Origin: Mactra quadrangularis
Lineage: Eukaryota; Mollusca; Bivalvia; Venerida; Mactridae
DNA length: 64,000 nt
Reading direction: 5' to 3'
Assembly (NCBI GenBank): GCA_025267735.1
Contig: CM046293.1
Location: 9,820,560 to 9,884,559 of the forward strand
The position numbers were made by a program, and so were the translations under genes. Each line of letters starts with the position of its first letter. The first letter of the stretch is position 1. Below the pieces are notes generated by a model, which saw only the letters and a list, made by a program, of their open reading frames with translations, ran no database searches and was not told where the DNA came from. This document shows positions 1-12,413 of this stretch, piece by piece.

Positions 1-3000
1 ACGTAGTACGTGTATATATATATAAACAATGATACAATTATAAATAGATAAAATCTGATTTCTCGACATTGCACATCTGATCACTTAAGTAATTTTTAAC
101 CGCTACTTTAAATGATTAAGTATTTGTGGTACACAAAACACAATGTTTGATCATTAATCATGTCAATTGATCGTTGTTAGAAAAAAATGTCAATATGAAA
201 AATAGTAACTATTATGTGTGTGTTTATAATAAATATATAATGTTTCATGATTTAAGGAAATAAAGGTTTGTTTTGTTCGCTTCTGTTCTATATGATGCTT
301 ACCACCAAATGTTTTTACTTGTTATGCAACTTTATTGATTTCAATTTGCATGTTAATATATAATAAAGGAATAATTTACCATATTTGTTTTTCACCTCTC
401 TTCCTCTGTTTACATACGTTTAACATATTATAAAATTTAATGTTATTGAAATATGACATGATGAAATGAAGATTTGTTATTTTCAGATCCTCTCTGATGA
501 CAATTAATGATGCATAAAATAAATATTACATTTCTTCGTCAGAAAACGGCCATTGTAGCATGTAAGATGTAAATGTTTACTCTGAATCGTCTGCACAAAC
601 TAGTTCAAACATTACCTAGGTTACTCTTAGAGTCATTGTATGCGGAGGCTTTGAAGCTAATTAACACACCTCTGGAATGATCAGTTTTCTTTGAGGAAAG
701 AAAAATACAAGGTATATAATGCACAATTTTATGTCGTTCAATAATGTGCCTGGCAATAGAAATCAGCGACACATTTTTCTTTAACCTCTCTATTGCTGTT
801 GTTAATCTCGTGTTTATAGACCCTGTATAACTATAAACATTGTGTCTAAAATCGGCGTTAAATCATTAATTTGTGAACAAATGTGTGTTACATGGAAGTA
901 ATGCGTCGGAGTACTTAGAACTGCTACAAATAGAATTCACATTGAAATCAAATCAAGATTTACGATCTCACCAAAACCATTCTGTAATTACCGATTAACG
1001 CTTTCTGTTATTTGATTAAAACTTTGTTTTCAAGTCGTTAGAAAACTGCAGGACACATTTTGGTACCAATATTGTAATTTAGTATTACTTTTCAGAAGGA
1101 AAACAATGTTGTGTTCACATTTAGAAGATGTTGGTGCGTTAATTTATTTCCCAAGCAGTATAGATAAGTTTTAACGTATTGGATTACTTAATTTGTTTTA
1201 CGCGTTTGATCGCATTCAACCATTAGGTGAGGCTAAGACAACTTTAACACTTTACACCTACGTTTCTGAAATATTTGAGATCTTTAAAACATGCCAATCA
1301 ACATAGGTGTCCTGATGGTTTAGACTTAAGTAGTATTGTGATGCGAGCGAAAGTCATTTGAATTCGACGCGTATGTAAAACTGGCGAACCATTTATTTCG
1401 ATTTTTTCAGGCGTTGCGTCTTAATTTTATATATGAAGAACAGTTGGTATAATGATATGTTTGTGTTCTATTCGAGGTTGTTTTAAACAAAGTTGATCAT
1501 ACAAAATACATTGAATTACATATATATTGTACACGTTTTACCTAATTTACTTAATATTCTATTCCATTTTATATTTGTAATACAGGTTGCGTTGTGTCTA
1601 TTAATAATATTTTCATTATTTAACCACACCGAGTTGACTATTATTGCATCCCAACACACTCCAGTTTCTGGTTTGTGTAATAAAATTCCACTATAAGGAC
1701 AACCAAAAGCGATGATCAAATTAAGCAGCGAGGACTCAACAAAGGGAAATGTTTTCTCTCAAATTATATTTTAGTGAAATACTTGTCAGATAATTTAATA
1801 ACACGACGCTCTTTATAGTGGACGTTTATTGTAATGTTTAAAATAGCGTAATATATTTAAGGTTTTTTTATCTAATATTTAAGCACTCATTTGCAACGTA
1901 TAATCTATACATACCTGATCTTTATATGGCTACATGTGCATAGCCTTAGATTTTCATTCTCGCTTTCAACTTCAATATGAACTAGTTTATAGTATATACA
2001 ATGTATATATATTTTACGGTCAGCACATAAATCAGAGACTTATTGTTCAAAAGACTAATTAACGCATCAAATAATTTATTAAGTTGGAGTTAGTTTACAT
2101 CTGGTATTTAGTACCATCATTAAATTCATAACAATCGTACACCGGATAAAGCAAGGTAATAAAAGCAAGCGATCTCAATGCTTCTTAGTTCTAGCGTTCA
2201 CTGGAAACTCCCAACATGTTAGCAGGTTAGATTCTGTAAAATACCTCCAGGATTAGGTGAATTAACCCCCTGCAACTCGGCATTTGGTACCAATACATCG
2301 TAACTTATCCGAAACTAAAAATGAAATATAAATACTATGTTTGAATCGACACAAACTAAATTGTAAGTTGGCATTACGTTTATTGACTACAGGCAAAATG
2401 TAAGAGTACGGCACGGTATAAAAATTGTTATTTTAAATCATCATGAGTTTTTTTCGTCTAAAAATGTTGTTTTCCTGTATAACATTTCAATCATGGTTAA
2501 CCGTTAGATAATGTAATATATGTTTATAATTACTAAGGGCGCCACGTAATCTTTTACAGCTTGTATACATTTCAATATTTCATTTAGTTTATTATGAATT
2601 AATGATTTGGTTTGTATGTTCCATAGTATATGTTTTCATGAAATATCTTCAAGAAACATATAGTTTATGTACGAGCATAATTGTTTGTTAAACCCATCTC
2701 TTAATTTGATATAAAAATGTAATGCAATTTCCTTGCATGTTTTTAACTTTACTTATATTATCTTAGACAAATATTATGATATTGGCAGTGTGGGAAGAGA
2801 ACAAGATTTTACTGCCATATCTAGAGTGTGATATTTTGCTACAGAATTTAACATTTTGATATCAAAAATTGGGTTGCTTCTAACATGTCTAAAAAAGAAC
2901 AAACTTGGCTGCAATTGGAATGATGATCTAGTATTAAAATGTTCCAGCAGTTTATCAGGTAAGGTGCGTCTACCGCCTTGTATAACTTAAACACAGCCTA

Positions 3001-3027
3001 ACATTCATTCGTTAAAAAAATCAAATA
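1..3027. other. AT-rich intergenic DNA, nothing identified
   Basis: No convincing coding region, RNA gene or recognisable transposon is visible here. The open frames are under 70 codons; two at about 1.49-1.72 kb overlap on opposite strands and both look like chance. The interval contains short AT runs but no long inverted or tandem repeat that I could find by eye. Confidence 0.6.
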
Positions 3028-3328
3028 CCCGGGTCGATAGCGCAGTTGGTAGCGCGCCAGAATTTGGAATCTCCTGTCCCGAAGAGGGTTCGGGTTCGAA
3101 TTCCAACCGGGGAGGTTATACCCTTCTTTGAAAATTTGACAATAATGTCAATTTTCCTCCATTGATTAGATAATATGGAGAAGATTCCGGTCTTGTGGAA
3201 GGGTAGGTGAGTACTGGTTATGGACAAGGGTCGACGAAAGCTAGGTAAGGTGCGCTGGACGTCGAAAATGACCTAAATTGTGTTGACACAGCGTTAAACC
3301 AAGTAAAAATAAATAAATAAAATAAAAG
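3028..3328 (+). repeat. tRNA-derived SINE, family A
   Basis: The element begins with a tRNA-like head: an A-box region reading GATAGCGCAGTTGGTAG and a B box reading GGTTCGAATTCC. A body containing TTTGACAATAATGTC and a tail ending near GCGTTAAACC follow, then an A-rich AAATAAATAAAATAAAA end. Full-length relatives at 20.4 and 22.8 kb have the same parts in the same order. A SINE is transcribed by RNA polymerase III and copied by a LINE reverse transcriptase; it encodes no protein. This copy has point changes in the tRNA part, so it is an older insertion. The short open frame on the other strand is a by-product. Confidence 0.92.
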
Positions 3329-3410
3329 CAAATGATATAAAACAGAGTAAAGTTGTCACAATTGAGTCAGATTTGTTGCTGAGATCATAGTGTCATAAGG
3401 ATTTATATGT

Positions 3411-3805
3411 ATATTCCAACTGAATTAACCTGAGCTTGACCTTTATGCAAGAATTTATTAAACTCAGTATTTACAGTCTATTTTCGTCTTCGTTTGTAAA
3501 TCGCGCTTTATCGGAAGCTTTCGGCAAAATACACGCACTGGACAATTAATGTTGTTTCATAAGAATAAATACTTTAAATCTGTGCCATGATATTGCTGAC
3601 TTACTTTTTACCCCAAAAACTAATGTGTCCATAATTAAAAATACAATAACATGCTACTTTAAATAAATTGATTTATAGTCACATCGGTTGTTATAAACAC
3701 GTGTATAACCGTACACGTATACGGAAACTCACGATTTAATGTAAGTAAAGTGTGATATTATTATAATAAGGTAGTCCAAGCTCAGGTTAATTCTGTTGGA
3801 CTATA
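3411..3805. mobile_element. MITE candidate with 26-bp inverted ends
   Basis: A left arm at about 3415-3440 (TCCAACTGAATTAACCTGAG and onward) is repeated inverted at about 3774-3801 (CTCAGGTTAATTCTGTTGGA) with about one mismatch. The roughly 335 bp between the arms shows no coding frame and no internal symmetry. TATA lies outside both arms, so the target duplication may be TA or TATA, but the exact edge is ambiguous. The superfamily cannot be assigned. Confidence 0.6.
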
Positions 3806-4816
3806 CCTTCGGTTACTACAATAAGACTATGCAGCAGTGTATGATTTTTTAAGTCGCTAAAATATGTATTATGCGTAGCGGTTTGAAATCAGTTAGTATA
3901 TCACAATGGCATTTCTCTATATAATATAATAATAGTACAATAAATACGTGCTTTATTTTATATTATCTTATATATTGATACCAAGGGACCGTTTATCTGT
4001 CTTTGTACAATATAATTAATACATAAACTCTGATTGTTTTTGACAGTAAGTATTGTGTTTTGTAGCTTGTGTTAGGACCGCGAATTTTCATGGGAGAAGC
4101 GATACGAGATTCTTTTAGTTAGTGTAAAACTCAAATATAGGATCCTTGCTCAAATAAAAGTTGTATTTATTTAAATCATTACTCTTAATTAATTTATCAT
4201 TCAGCTGTCGTAAAGTGATATTTCAGGCATGCTGTTTAGATGTACTAATGGAAGTACATAGATCTAATACTGAATTGACACGAATACACACCTGGACGTA
4301 GATCGGTCGTCTCAATCTAAAGCCCCATTATCAAAAAGTAACACTGTTTTTTGGACTGCAAAGAAACTAGATATTTATCTATTTTAAACACCTATTATGA
4401 ACAAGATTTTTTTAAATAAATGCAAACATTGCTTGAATATGATATGCATGTTATTTATTGCATTTCAAAGTGAAAGTAGATCGAAACCGAAAGTAGAATT
4501 TGGTTGCCAATACTTGAAACAATAGTTTTGATCACAGTATGTTTAAGATGAAGTCATGTTATAGAATAAAAACTTACACCTAAGTACAAAATTAAGCTTT
4601 AAAAATTAGTTTGGATCAGGTATGTTGAACATTAGCGTATAAATGAATAAAGTGTGCTCTAATAAATGTATCCTACTTTTTTAAGAAATGGATGCTAGGT
4701 CAAACATAAATTAACAAAGCAGGCATAAAGGTTTGAATTTTTTATTGGATCTCTAATACATGTTATATTTTGATAACATCGTGGTAGTATAAAGAGTTAT
4801 CAAGTCTACTGTTAAT
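3806..4816. other. intergenic DNA, nothing identified
   Basis: AT-rich sequence without a supported gene or repeat. The last eight bases (4809-4816) are the left target duplication of the hAT MITE that follows. Confidence 0.55.
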
Positions 4817-5310
4817 TAGGGGTGTAACGGTTAACCGATATACCAGTTAATATTGCAATACGAGTTCTAACGGTTTTTAACCGGTTCGTTTTTCCTTGAA
4901 CCGGTTTTTGTAGTTAAGTGTCATACTGCTTGTTTTTATCAGAATCTGATAGTTAAATGTTTAAACAAATGTTGAAATGAATTGAATATTTGAAATACTC
5001 TTACTGTGATTTTAATGGTTAAACATTTAGACAATTGAAAGATAAATATCTTCAATAGTCTGTTTCAAACCACGCATTTTTCTAACATATAGACCATTTT
5101 ACATTTGTAATTCAAACATTTAGATAAGAGATCATTTGAAAGTACCCTTATGCGTGCTATGCTGATCCAATTTTGACGAAGTGCATGCATTAATTAATGC
5201 TTTGCGTGTCTAAGCCAAAAAACCGGTACGTATTACAATATATTGCAATACGGGGTTCTGCATATCACAATATATTGCAATACGGTTTTTACCATATTGT
5301 TACACCCCTA
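4817..5310. mobile_element. hAT-type MITE with 8-bp target duplication
   Basis: The ends are TAGGGGTGTAAC at 4817 and its inverse GTTACACCCCTA ending at 5310. The flanks are a perfect 8-bp direct repeat, CTGTTAAT, at 4809-4816 and 5311-5318. An 8-bp duplication with short inverted ends is the hallmark of the hAT superfamily. The 494-bp interior is rich in AACCGGTT-like and TATTGCAATAC-like subterminal repeats and has no transposase frame, so this is a non-autonomous copy. A second member with its own duplication lies at 20115-20867, which confirms the ends. Confidence 0.93.
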
Positions 5311-5460
5311 CTGTTAATGAATGAATATATCTTCATATAGTGGCTTTAACATATTTTCTGATGAACCAAGCTTTCCAGTAATGGACACGGTCTCGTTCAC
5401 GAAACTACGAAACGTCGTTGTGTGCCCTCTATTTTTATACATTTACCAGTCACATATTTG

Positions 5461-5693
5461 TTTTGTTTTAACGTCGTTTTCAACACATATTTAGGTCATA
5501 TATACGACGGCCAGCTCTTCCTTCTATAGGTTTCCTGTACACGTTTCTATCACCAGTACTAACTAACCCTACCACAAGGCCGTCAAGTCATGTATAGGGT
5601 AGGACCTACCGCGACCGGGCTCGAACCCACGCGATATCCGGATTCAAAGTCAGACATGCTTACATGTACCACTACGCCACGAACGCGGCTGCC
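5461..5693 (-). repeat. tRNA-derived SINE, family D
   Basis: Read on the minus strand, the element starts with a tRNA-like head containing GTGGCGTAGTGGTACA (A box) and GGGTTCGAGCCC (B box). The body has GTACTGGTGATAGAAAC, and the tail TGACCTAAATATGTGTTG is followed by ACGTTAAAAC. The tail resembles that of family A, while the head is from a different tRNA. A 5'-truncated relative lies at 34703-34870. The short sequence between 5319 and 5460 holds nothing I can name. Confidence 0.85.
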
Positions 5694-6700
5694 AGAAAAT
5701 ATCAAACAAACTGTTCAGCTACAATAGTAAAACTGTCATAAAAAACATTCCTACTATTTATAAGGAAGTTATGTTAAAATTAGTCACTGGATACTAAGGT
5801 TTATGACATTGTACTGTTCTAACACAGTGGAATCCTGGCATAGGAAGAAGAAACCATCGACTTTACGATATCACAATATAATAACTTTATTTATTATGTA
5901 CATTTTTAACATGCTGATATAATTAGATCAACTGTGTTGCTTGTACGTGGGGGTTATGTTGTTTCTTGAGAAATATTTGATATTGCATTGTATATATAAA
6001 AATGTTATAAATAATGCACTTAAAACCTGATTTTTTCTAAGCACGCTCGCTATCAAATATGATTAGTTATGACAATGTCTTATTGTATTTTTATTTTGAA
6101 AAATTATATCAATTTAGAAAAAAGACGTCGGAGGTCTTAGTTGCATTTGCTATGATATGATATTAATATAAAATAATGAATTGGATTAAAATTGTTCTTG
6201 TATATAATTTGTTCCTGGTAACAGATTCAGATAAAGTTCTGTAACCATGACATTGTTGAACAAAACAATAATACATGGTTGTTTTAATGCACTAAACAAA
6301 CCATCTGGATACATGAACTGTGTGAGTTCATATGATGTTTAGTCATACTGCGGCAGTCAGTCATCCTACTCGGTGATACATTGTCTGCATGTTGATTTTG
6401 AGCATGTCTTTTAACTCGTAGTATACATTAAAAAGAATGTATTATGTTCATATGAACGAAATTAAACCGACGGTTGAAAATGTTAAAACACAACCTATTC
6501 TCATATGTTATGTTACATTGGAGGAGAAACATAATGCTGTTGGTAGTAACACCATAAACTGAAAACTAACTAAACACGCCACGAGGTCCAAACATGAGTA
6601 GTACTTGTATTATTTAGAAGAAACATTTATTTCCAGCATGAGTAACATACTTTGTGTACATAGGCAACCAGTGGGAATAAAATGTGATATCAAAAGCATT
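5694..6700. other. intergenic DNA, nothing identified
   Basis: AT-rich sequence with no supported gene, tandem array or inverted repeat. Confidence 0.55.
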
Positions 6701-7009
6701 AATCGAGCCGCCCAGCTTTTTAGCCTATCAGTTGATAGTTCACACAACTACTGATCGAAGGATGGTGTGTTCAATACCTAAGAGGAGCTTGGTAATGAAA
6801 TAATTGCAAGGGCCATTATCCCTCTTACCACTAATTCTAAATCATGTAAGGCAGCATTCAGTCAATGATGGAAGTATATGCATAGTAACTGGTTAACAGC
6901 TTAATCCAGATGTATAGCCTTTCTAGCAATGGTGAGTAGGTGAACAGACCGCGTGATATAATATATACAATGCCAAGGCATTGAACCCAACAAACCAACA
7001 AACAAAAAA
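6701..7009 (+). repeat. tRNA-derived SINE, family B, strongly diverged
   Basis: Family B landmarks appear in order: GGAGCTTGGTAATGAAATAA, ACTGGTTAACAGC, a GGTGAGTAGGTGAAC segment, and the end TTGAACCCAACAAACCAACA. They match the better copies at 33.1, 41.3 and 52.5 kb. The tRNA head is barely recognisable (ACTGATCGAAGGATGGTGTG in place of the usual B-box region). This makes it one of the oldest SINEs in the window. Confidence 0.75.
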
Positions 7010-7682
7010 GAAGTTTTGTTACATTGCAACCATAAACGCTCTCCACAATCCAAAATATTTACTATTTATCAGCAAGTATATTTTATTTAACATAAATGCA
7101 TATGGTTTCATCAAATAACAAGCCAAGTGTTTTTATCTGAACAAACACAACTATATCTCTTAATCAAGCTAGAAAGTCTCATACTTGCCAACAGCTTCAT
7201 TAAATGATACTACCCTCTCCAAGGTTGACCACTTAATACACTACAACTCGTTTATCCATTATTCAAACACACGATGTCTCATAAATAATACGATTGGTTT
7301 CCATTTAACGCACGCTAGTGTCAATAATCACCAGAACGAGGCTAACGTAATTATACGTTGTGCGGAAAAAATGACACCGAGTGTGAGTGTCCGATAGATT
7401 TTCTTCATTGTCATATTTGATTTCTCGCCAAGAGTAAGAGATTTTCTTTTAACCGTCTGTAATAGCTTTAGAAGTATAAGAATATCTAAATGATGGCATT
7501 TTCTAGCGTGTTAGATACATGAATTTGTGAGATGGTACTTTTAGACATATTTATGGGATATTTTAGAGTAAAATGAAAGTAAGACACTTAAGTATTAGTG
7601 TAGGGAACAGTTGTGGGCCCTTGTAATTTGATTACACGTGTGGGTGTGAACAGGGTTGCAAAATACATGAATTGTATGTAGG
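7010..7682. other. intergenic DNA, nothing identified
   Basis: No supported feature. A 70-codon plus-strand frame at 7185-7397 shows no domain or homology that I recognise. Confidence 0.5.
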
Positions 7683-7990
7683 TATGTATGGCCGAGCGGT
7701 TACGACGTTGGACTAGTATTCATTGGATAGCCAGCTCCGCGTTGGTTCGAATCCCATCCAAAACCTACCCCGATGTTTTCTTGAGCAAGAATCTTTATCC
7801 TACTAGCCCAGTACTGGGTGACCAGGAAGCGGAATGGAAAGTGATAAATCTAAGTTGTAAGAACTTATTTTACAATCGAGCTGAAATAAATTAGTATACC
7901 GCATAGGTATGACCACCGCCGTACGTAACTATTACATTATGTTTTAGCCTCTAGACCCTCGTAGGTCTATAAACATGAGCATCATCATAT
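7683..7990 (+). repeat. tRNA-Ser/Leu-derived SINE, family C
   Basis: The head reads TATGGCCGAGCGGTTACGAC (class II A box) and then GGTTCGAATCCCATCC (B box), the layout of a serine or leucine tRNA. It is not a working tRNA: the candidate acceptor strands GTAGGT and ACCTAC are separated from the tRNA core by extra bases. A body with TTCTTGAGCAAGAATCTTTA follows, and the element ends in a short ATC run near 7980. Only one copy is in the window, so the 3' limit is approximate. Confidence 0.72.
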
Positions 7991-8560
7991 GGCTTACATA
8001 GTACACCTTAGAGGTTTTAAGTCGATCATTGCCTCACATGACAAGTTGACAACCACGTCTGCGATGTCGGTTCAGACGTGGCGCGCAATGTTTCCAGTCT
8101 GGACTCCGGAGGTCCTGTCTTCCACTCAAGAAAAAGTGTGTTATACCTTTACATAACAGTTTGTCTTTACTATCGATGTTTTCTATATATGTTCAAGTTG
8201 TCAATTCCTTGTCGAAGACTGAAAGTTCTGGGAAAGAAGACTTTATAAGTTTTATAACAAAACAAAAACTTTATATCAAAAGCGTAAACCATATTAAACA
8301 TAATTCAATTTACTTACACTAATCTTTAAAACTCATGAGCTCTTAAATGTGACTAAATATGATTAATTGACTTTTGTTTAGACTTGAGTAATGGTAAACA
8401 TTTTCTGGTTGATACTGGATTCCATGAAATGTTTATTATATAACCCCATACTTTTTATAGGTCAACACGTTGGTCGCTGGTCACACTAACTTAGTTACGC
8501 TATTATTATTTCTATTGATATATCTATTATTGTCATAATGATATCTCAAGAGATTTGCTA
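7991..8560. other. intergenic DNA with a short GC-rich hairpin block
   Basis: Most of this is AT-rich sequence. At 8040-8125 there is a GC-richer block with a perfect 9-bp stem: CCACGTCTG at 8053-8061 pairs with CAGACGTGG at 8073-8081 across an 11-base loop. No function can be assigned. Confidence 0.6.
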
Positions 8561-8829
8561 GAACAGAACAGAACGGAACGGAACAGAACGGAACGGAACG
8601 GAACGGAACGGAACGGAACGGAACAGAACAGAACAGAACAGAACAGAACAGAACAGAACAGAACAGAACAGAACAGAACAGAACAGAACAGAACAGAACA
8701 GAACAGAACAGAACAGAACAGAACAGAACAGAACAGAACAGAACAGAACAGAGCAGAGCAGAGCAGAACAGAACAGAACAGAACAGAACAGAACAGAACA
8801 GAACAGAACAGAACAGAACAGAACAGAAC
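8561..8829. repeat. pentanucleotide tandem array (GAACA)n
   Basis: An uninterrupted 269-bp run of five-base units, mostly GAACA. GAACG variants cluster at the left end (about 8571-8625) and a few GAGCA variants lie near 8752-8765. A five-base unit repeated about 54 times keeps several frames open, which produces long artificial open frames on both strands (repeated EQNRT on plus, CSVLF on minus). These are not genes. Confidence 0.98.
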
Positions 8830-11800
8830 TCTATTTGTACATAGTACATAGTTATGATTTCATACATAACTAATGGACAATAATGTCAGACACTGGTATG
8901 TTATATAAAATATCATGTTGTTGAAAATGAATCGCTATTATTTGTGTTAGTTTGACATTTTTTTAGTAATCGCAACAGCTTGTCATCGTACTTATTGTCC
9001 TTAGTTATACTTAAACGAAATAAATGCGACAATAACATGTATTTTAAAATGTAACTTTAATGGCCCCGTAACTTTGCTACATATTACATAATTCGATAAA
9101 AAAAGATCGACACTATAGATCTGGTGTGATGCATAGTTTACAGCATTTTGTTCAATTTCCAGAATTATACTTTAGTCATAGTGCTTCGGTCAATCATCAT
9201 AGCTGGAGCGACTTCGATCGTTGTACATATCGTTTAACCTTGAGTTTAAGTCCTTAACCTCGCCAGTGATTGGCAACTGGCCTCCTTGAAACAGAGGTAG
9301 GCGGTACAATAGCTGAACATTTCCCCCCAAGCATACCTATATCACTATGTTTTATTTTTAATAGAGAAGAAATTACTGATTTTAACATCAAACTTGAAAT
9401 TCTAACATACGCTATATTTATTAACATTCTTACTTAGACAGATTGTACCAATTATTCTAATGCGATTAGTTTCCACTTATCATTTTTCAACACTTAATAA
9501 TCAACGAATCTAGAAATCAAGAGAAAAGAACCCAATCTGCGATCAAGGTTTAATGGTATTTAAAACATATGGTATTTATTTTGTAACAATAAACGCTAAA
9601 AGGTAATTAACGCATCACTCAGAATGTAAACACACTTTTAAACTGATACCATGTTTTGAACTTGTATTTGGAAAACAAATTCATTTGAACTTAAGTGAAA
9701 TTATGTATGGACTCTTCTTAGAGAAAAGGAATTACAAGTAATAACTGTTTGTAAATTAGTAATCTAACATTGGTTTAGATAAGTATGTTGATACCATCTG
9801 TTTTAAAAATGGTTTATGAGATATGTTTGATCCGTCGATAAAAAAAACCATCGGCAGTTTTAAAAACCACCCAAGTTACTTGTGATCTAAGTTTACCGTA
9901 CGTCTAAGAAGATGTACATTAACTTAGTTGGAATATTGCTAATTTTTATGCTTTTTTTCAACAACATACATTTATTTTACAGTTAAGTGGATTAATATAA
10001 TGTGATGTTTTGTAATTAGAGTTAACTGTTGTATAAACTGTTTTTAATTCTTAAATTCTAGAGAGATTTGTTACATACAAGACACAGATTTGTTTGGTAT
10101 GAAGGAGAGAATGTTTAGAGAGGAAAGTATCGAGTGTTATACACTTGTTAAAATGTAGTGTTTGCATTGAGTTCATTAAGTTCGACATTTGTTCTTAAGA
10201 TCAGAAATTAATTTCCATTAAACTCAGATTTCATACAACAATATATGTATATGAGTCATTGCCAGTGGTTAATACATTTACCCTGCTGATTTAAATACTC
10301 ACTACAGTACTTATGAACTAAGAATCGATAACAATATATATCTGCATTTATTTACGGGGATTATTGAACGCATGTAAAATATTTAATTACATCTGAGGTA
10401 TGTTTGCTCTACTGAGAGTTGAATCTTTTGTGCAATTATAATCTCGGGGATGTTCATCCTAAAAATATATGAACATAACATTTAGCGTTGAATCAACTAT
10501 AAAATGTAATGCATCTAGATAAATGCTTATAAAATGTAGAACTAAAAAGTTATATTTGATTTACCACTTACTTATAAAATGTAAACTGTAAGTTTGTTTA
10601 CGGATTTTCTTAGTAACTTGTAAAAAAATTTAATTTTAGTCAGATTATTAATTATTAAGTTTGTTGACTGTTGCGTAAATTCCATTCAAATGATGTAACT
10701 GGTTAGACGATGACTTTCTGGGATCAACTGTACCGAGAAAACGCTGGGTGTCTTCCCTGCATCATAATACAATAAAAACAAGTGTTACTTTTTAATTACT
10801 TATTATAAACAAAACAAAACAATCAATTATGAAAATATAAACCATTAGTGTAATAACCCTTCTCTGATACATGAATCTCGGTTTAATGACTCTTAATCCA
10901 AATGGATATGTCGAATTTGAATGGATCGCACTTCGTTAACATATAGTTGGAAATCTTGGAAACAATGGATCTTGAAATACCTTGCTTTTCACGACATAAA
11001 TCGGAAACTATATTCTTATCATTACCCTTAAAATAGCACAACCATGGCCTAATTTCAAGATACATGAAGTACAAGCAAAATGTAATAACCAATATTTCTG
11101 TCAAGTTTTTGAAATTTGTTAACATGAAATAAGCAGTTATACAAATTAAAATAGTCATTATATGTTGTTCTAATTTCTTTCCTATTGTCTATCATTAAAC
11201 ATTTGGCCCTTAAGTACATAGCATACGATAAAAATTGGTTAAAATGTTAATTAGTCCACAACTAGACCATTTTTGAAGTTACTTATAATGCAAATATTAA
11301 TTTGTTTATTAAGTATTTCACCTAAGCTGTTTACCTCCTAAATAAATTAAGTTTGGTCACAATTCTTATTACTATTCATCATGGGAGATATACGCAGTTT
11401 ATTTCAAACTGAGTTTAGAATTCACTAACGCGCTAGGTTACCACGCGAGGTGAATAAAGTATTCCTTTCCTCGTCTTAATTCCAATATTTTATTCAGAAA
11501 AGATAATTATTGAATGAATAATGAACTTCTTTAAGTCAGAGAAGTTAACTGTTGCCAATAGTAACACATTTTTCTTAATGTACTTAGATACGGATAAGAC
11601 CCTCTAACAACTTAATTGACGTTCGGAGCTAATCATTCAAAATCACACTCATGAGGATTGAATACTTTCTAAGCTTATTTCGTCTAGGAAAACATTTCGA
11701 TACGTGATCAAATTACGAGACCTCTGAAATCAATATAAACAGTTTTGTAAACTATGAAACATTGAAACCTGACGAAATAACTAAATCAAATTTACGATAT

Positions 11801-12061
11801 CGTTTTATTACATTGTGAATTTACCAGGCTGGGGTTATTTATTACACTAGTTCAACTCATCTTTTGTATACGTTGTTTTATAGCATGACCAGTGCCATGG
11901 ATTATACATGTATTAAAACTAATTGAGAAAACATTTAACAATTAAATAGCTTCGTTATTTATATCATGTTCAATTAACAATGTATATATGTTTTGTTAAT
12001 AATACATTTTAATTGTCAAAGAGGTACTATGTTTGTTTAAATAAAACAAATATCTAATCCC
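8830..12061. other. intergenic DNA, nothing identified
   Basis: About 3.2 kb without a supported feature. The longest frame is a 91-codon minus-strand frame at 10883-11158 with a hydrophobic first half; it has no motif I recognise and no duplicate elsewhere in the window. I treat it as chance. Confidence 0.5.
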
Positions 12062-12413
12062 TCAGTCCCATAAAATCGTGGCTTCTTACGGACCCGTACG
12101 TGCAGACAGTCGTAGGCCGTGGGAAGCCTTGCGTTTCAAGGTGACAGTACGCACATGGTTCAAAACAACACACCAGTAAGGAGCCGTAGCTGGAAAATAT
12201 GCATGTTTAATCCATACTCGGCCACGATTCTGTTCATCATTTGACTCTGAAACTGAGACGTGTATCCTGGGCTCATCTCACGGACCCTGGTAAAAACGTA
12301 ACAGTCCGTACGGGTACGCAATATCTCGTACGGGTCATTGCGGAGCTTGATCGCACGACGCCCGCACGGTGCCCACATGGATATTTTTATGTTTATGGGA
12401 CCGTAGCTTAAGG
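12062..12413. mobile_element. GC-rich MITE-like insertion
   Basis: This block is clearly richer in G and C than its surroundings. It starts with CAGTCCCATAAAA and ends with TTTATGGGACCG, giving a short inverted repeat of about 10 bp. It also holds GGACCCGTACGTGC near the left end and CAGTCCGTACGGGTACGC further in. No target duplication is obvious. A 72-codon minus-strand frame (12160-12378) occupies most of it but matches nothing I know. It may be a MITE, or a fragment of a larger element or an old exon. Confidence 0.45.

Noticed and set aside
1493..1719. Overlapping 67-residue frames on both strands
   Set aside because: Same DNA open in both directions, AT-rich composition, no homologue recognised.
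7683..7770. Functional tRNA-Ser or tRNA-Leu gene
   Set aside because: A and B boxes are present, but extra bases separate the acceptor strands from the core and a SINE body follows directly.
8481..8867. 128-codon minus frame and 98-codon plus frame with repeated CSVLF or EQNRT
   Set aside because: Both are readings of the (GAACA)n array; a 5-base unit without stops stays open in many frames.
10883..11158. 91-residue membrane-like protein on the minus strand
   Set aside because: Hydrophobic stretches are expected from AT-rich codons; there is no motif, duplicate or splice evidence.
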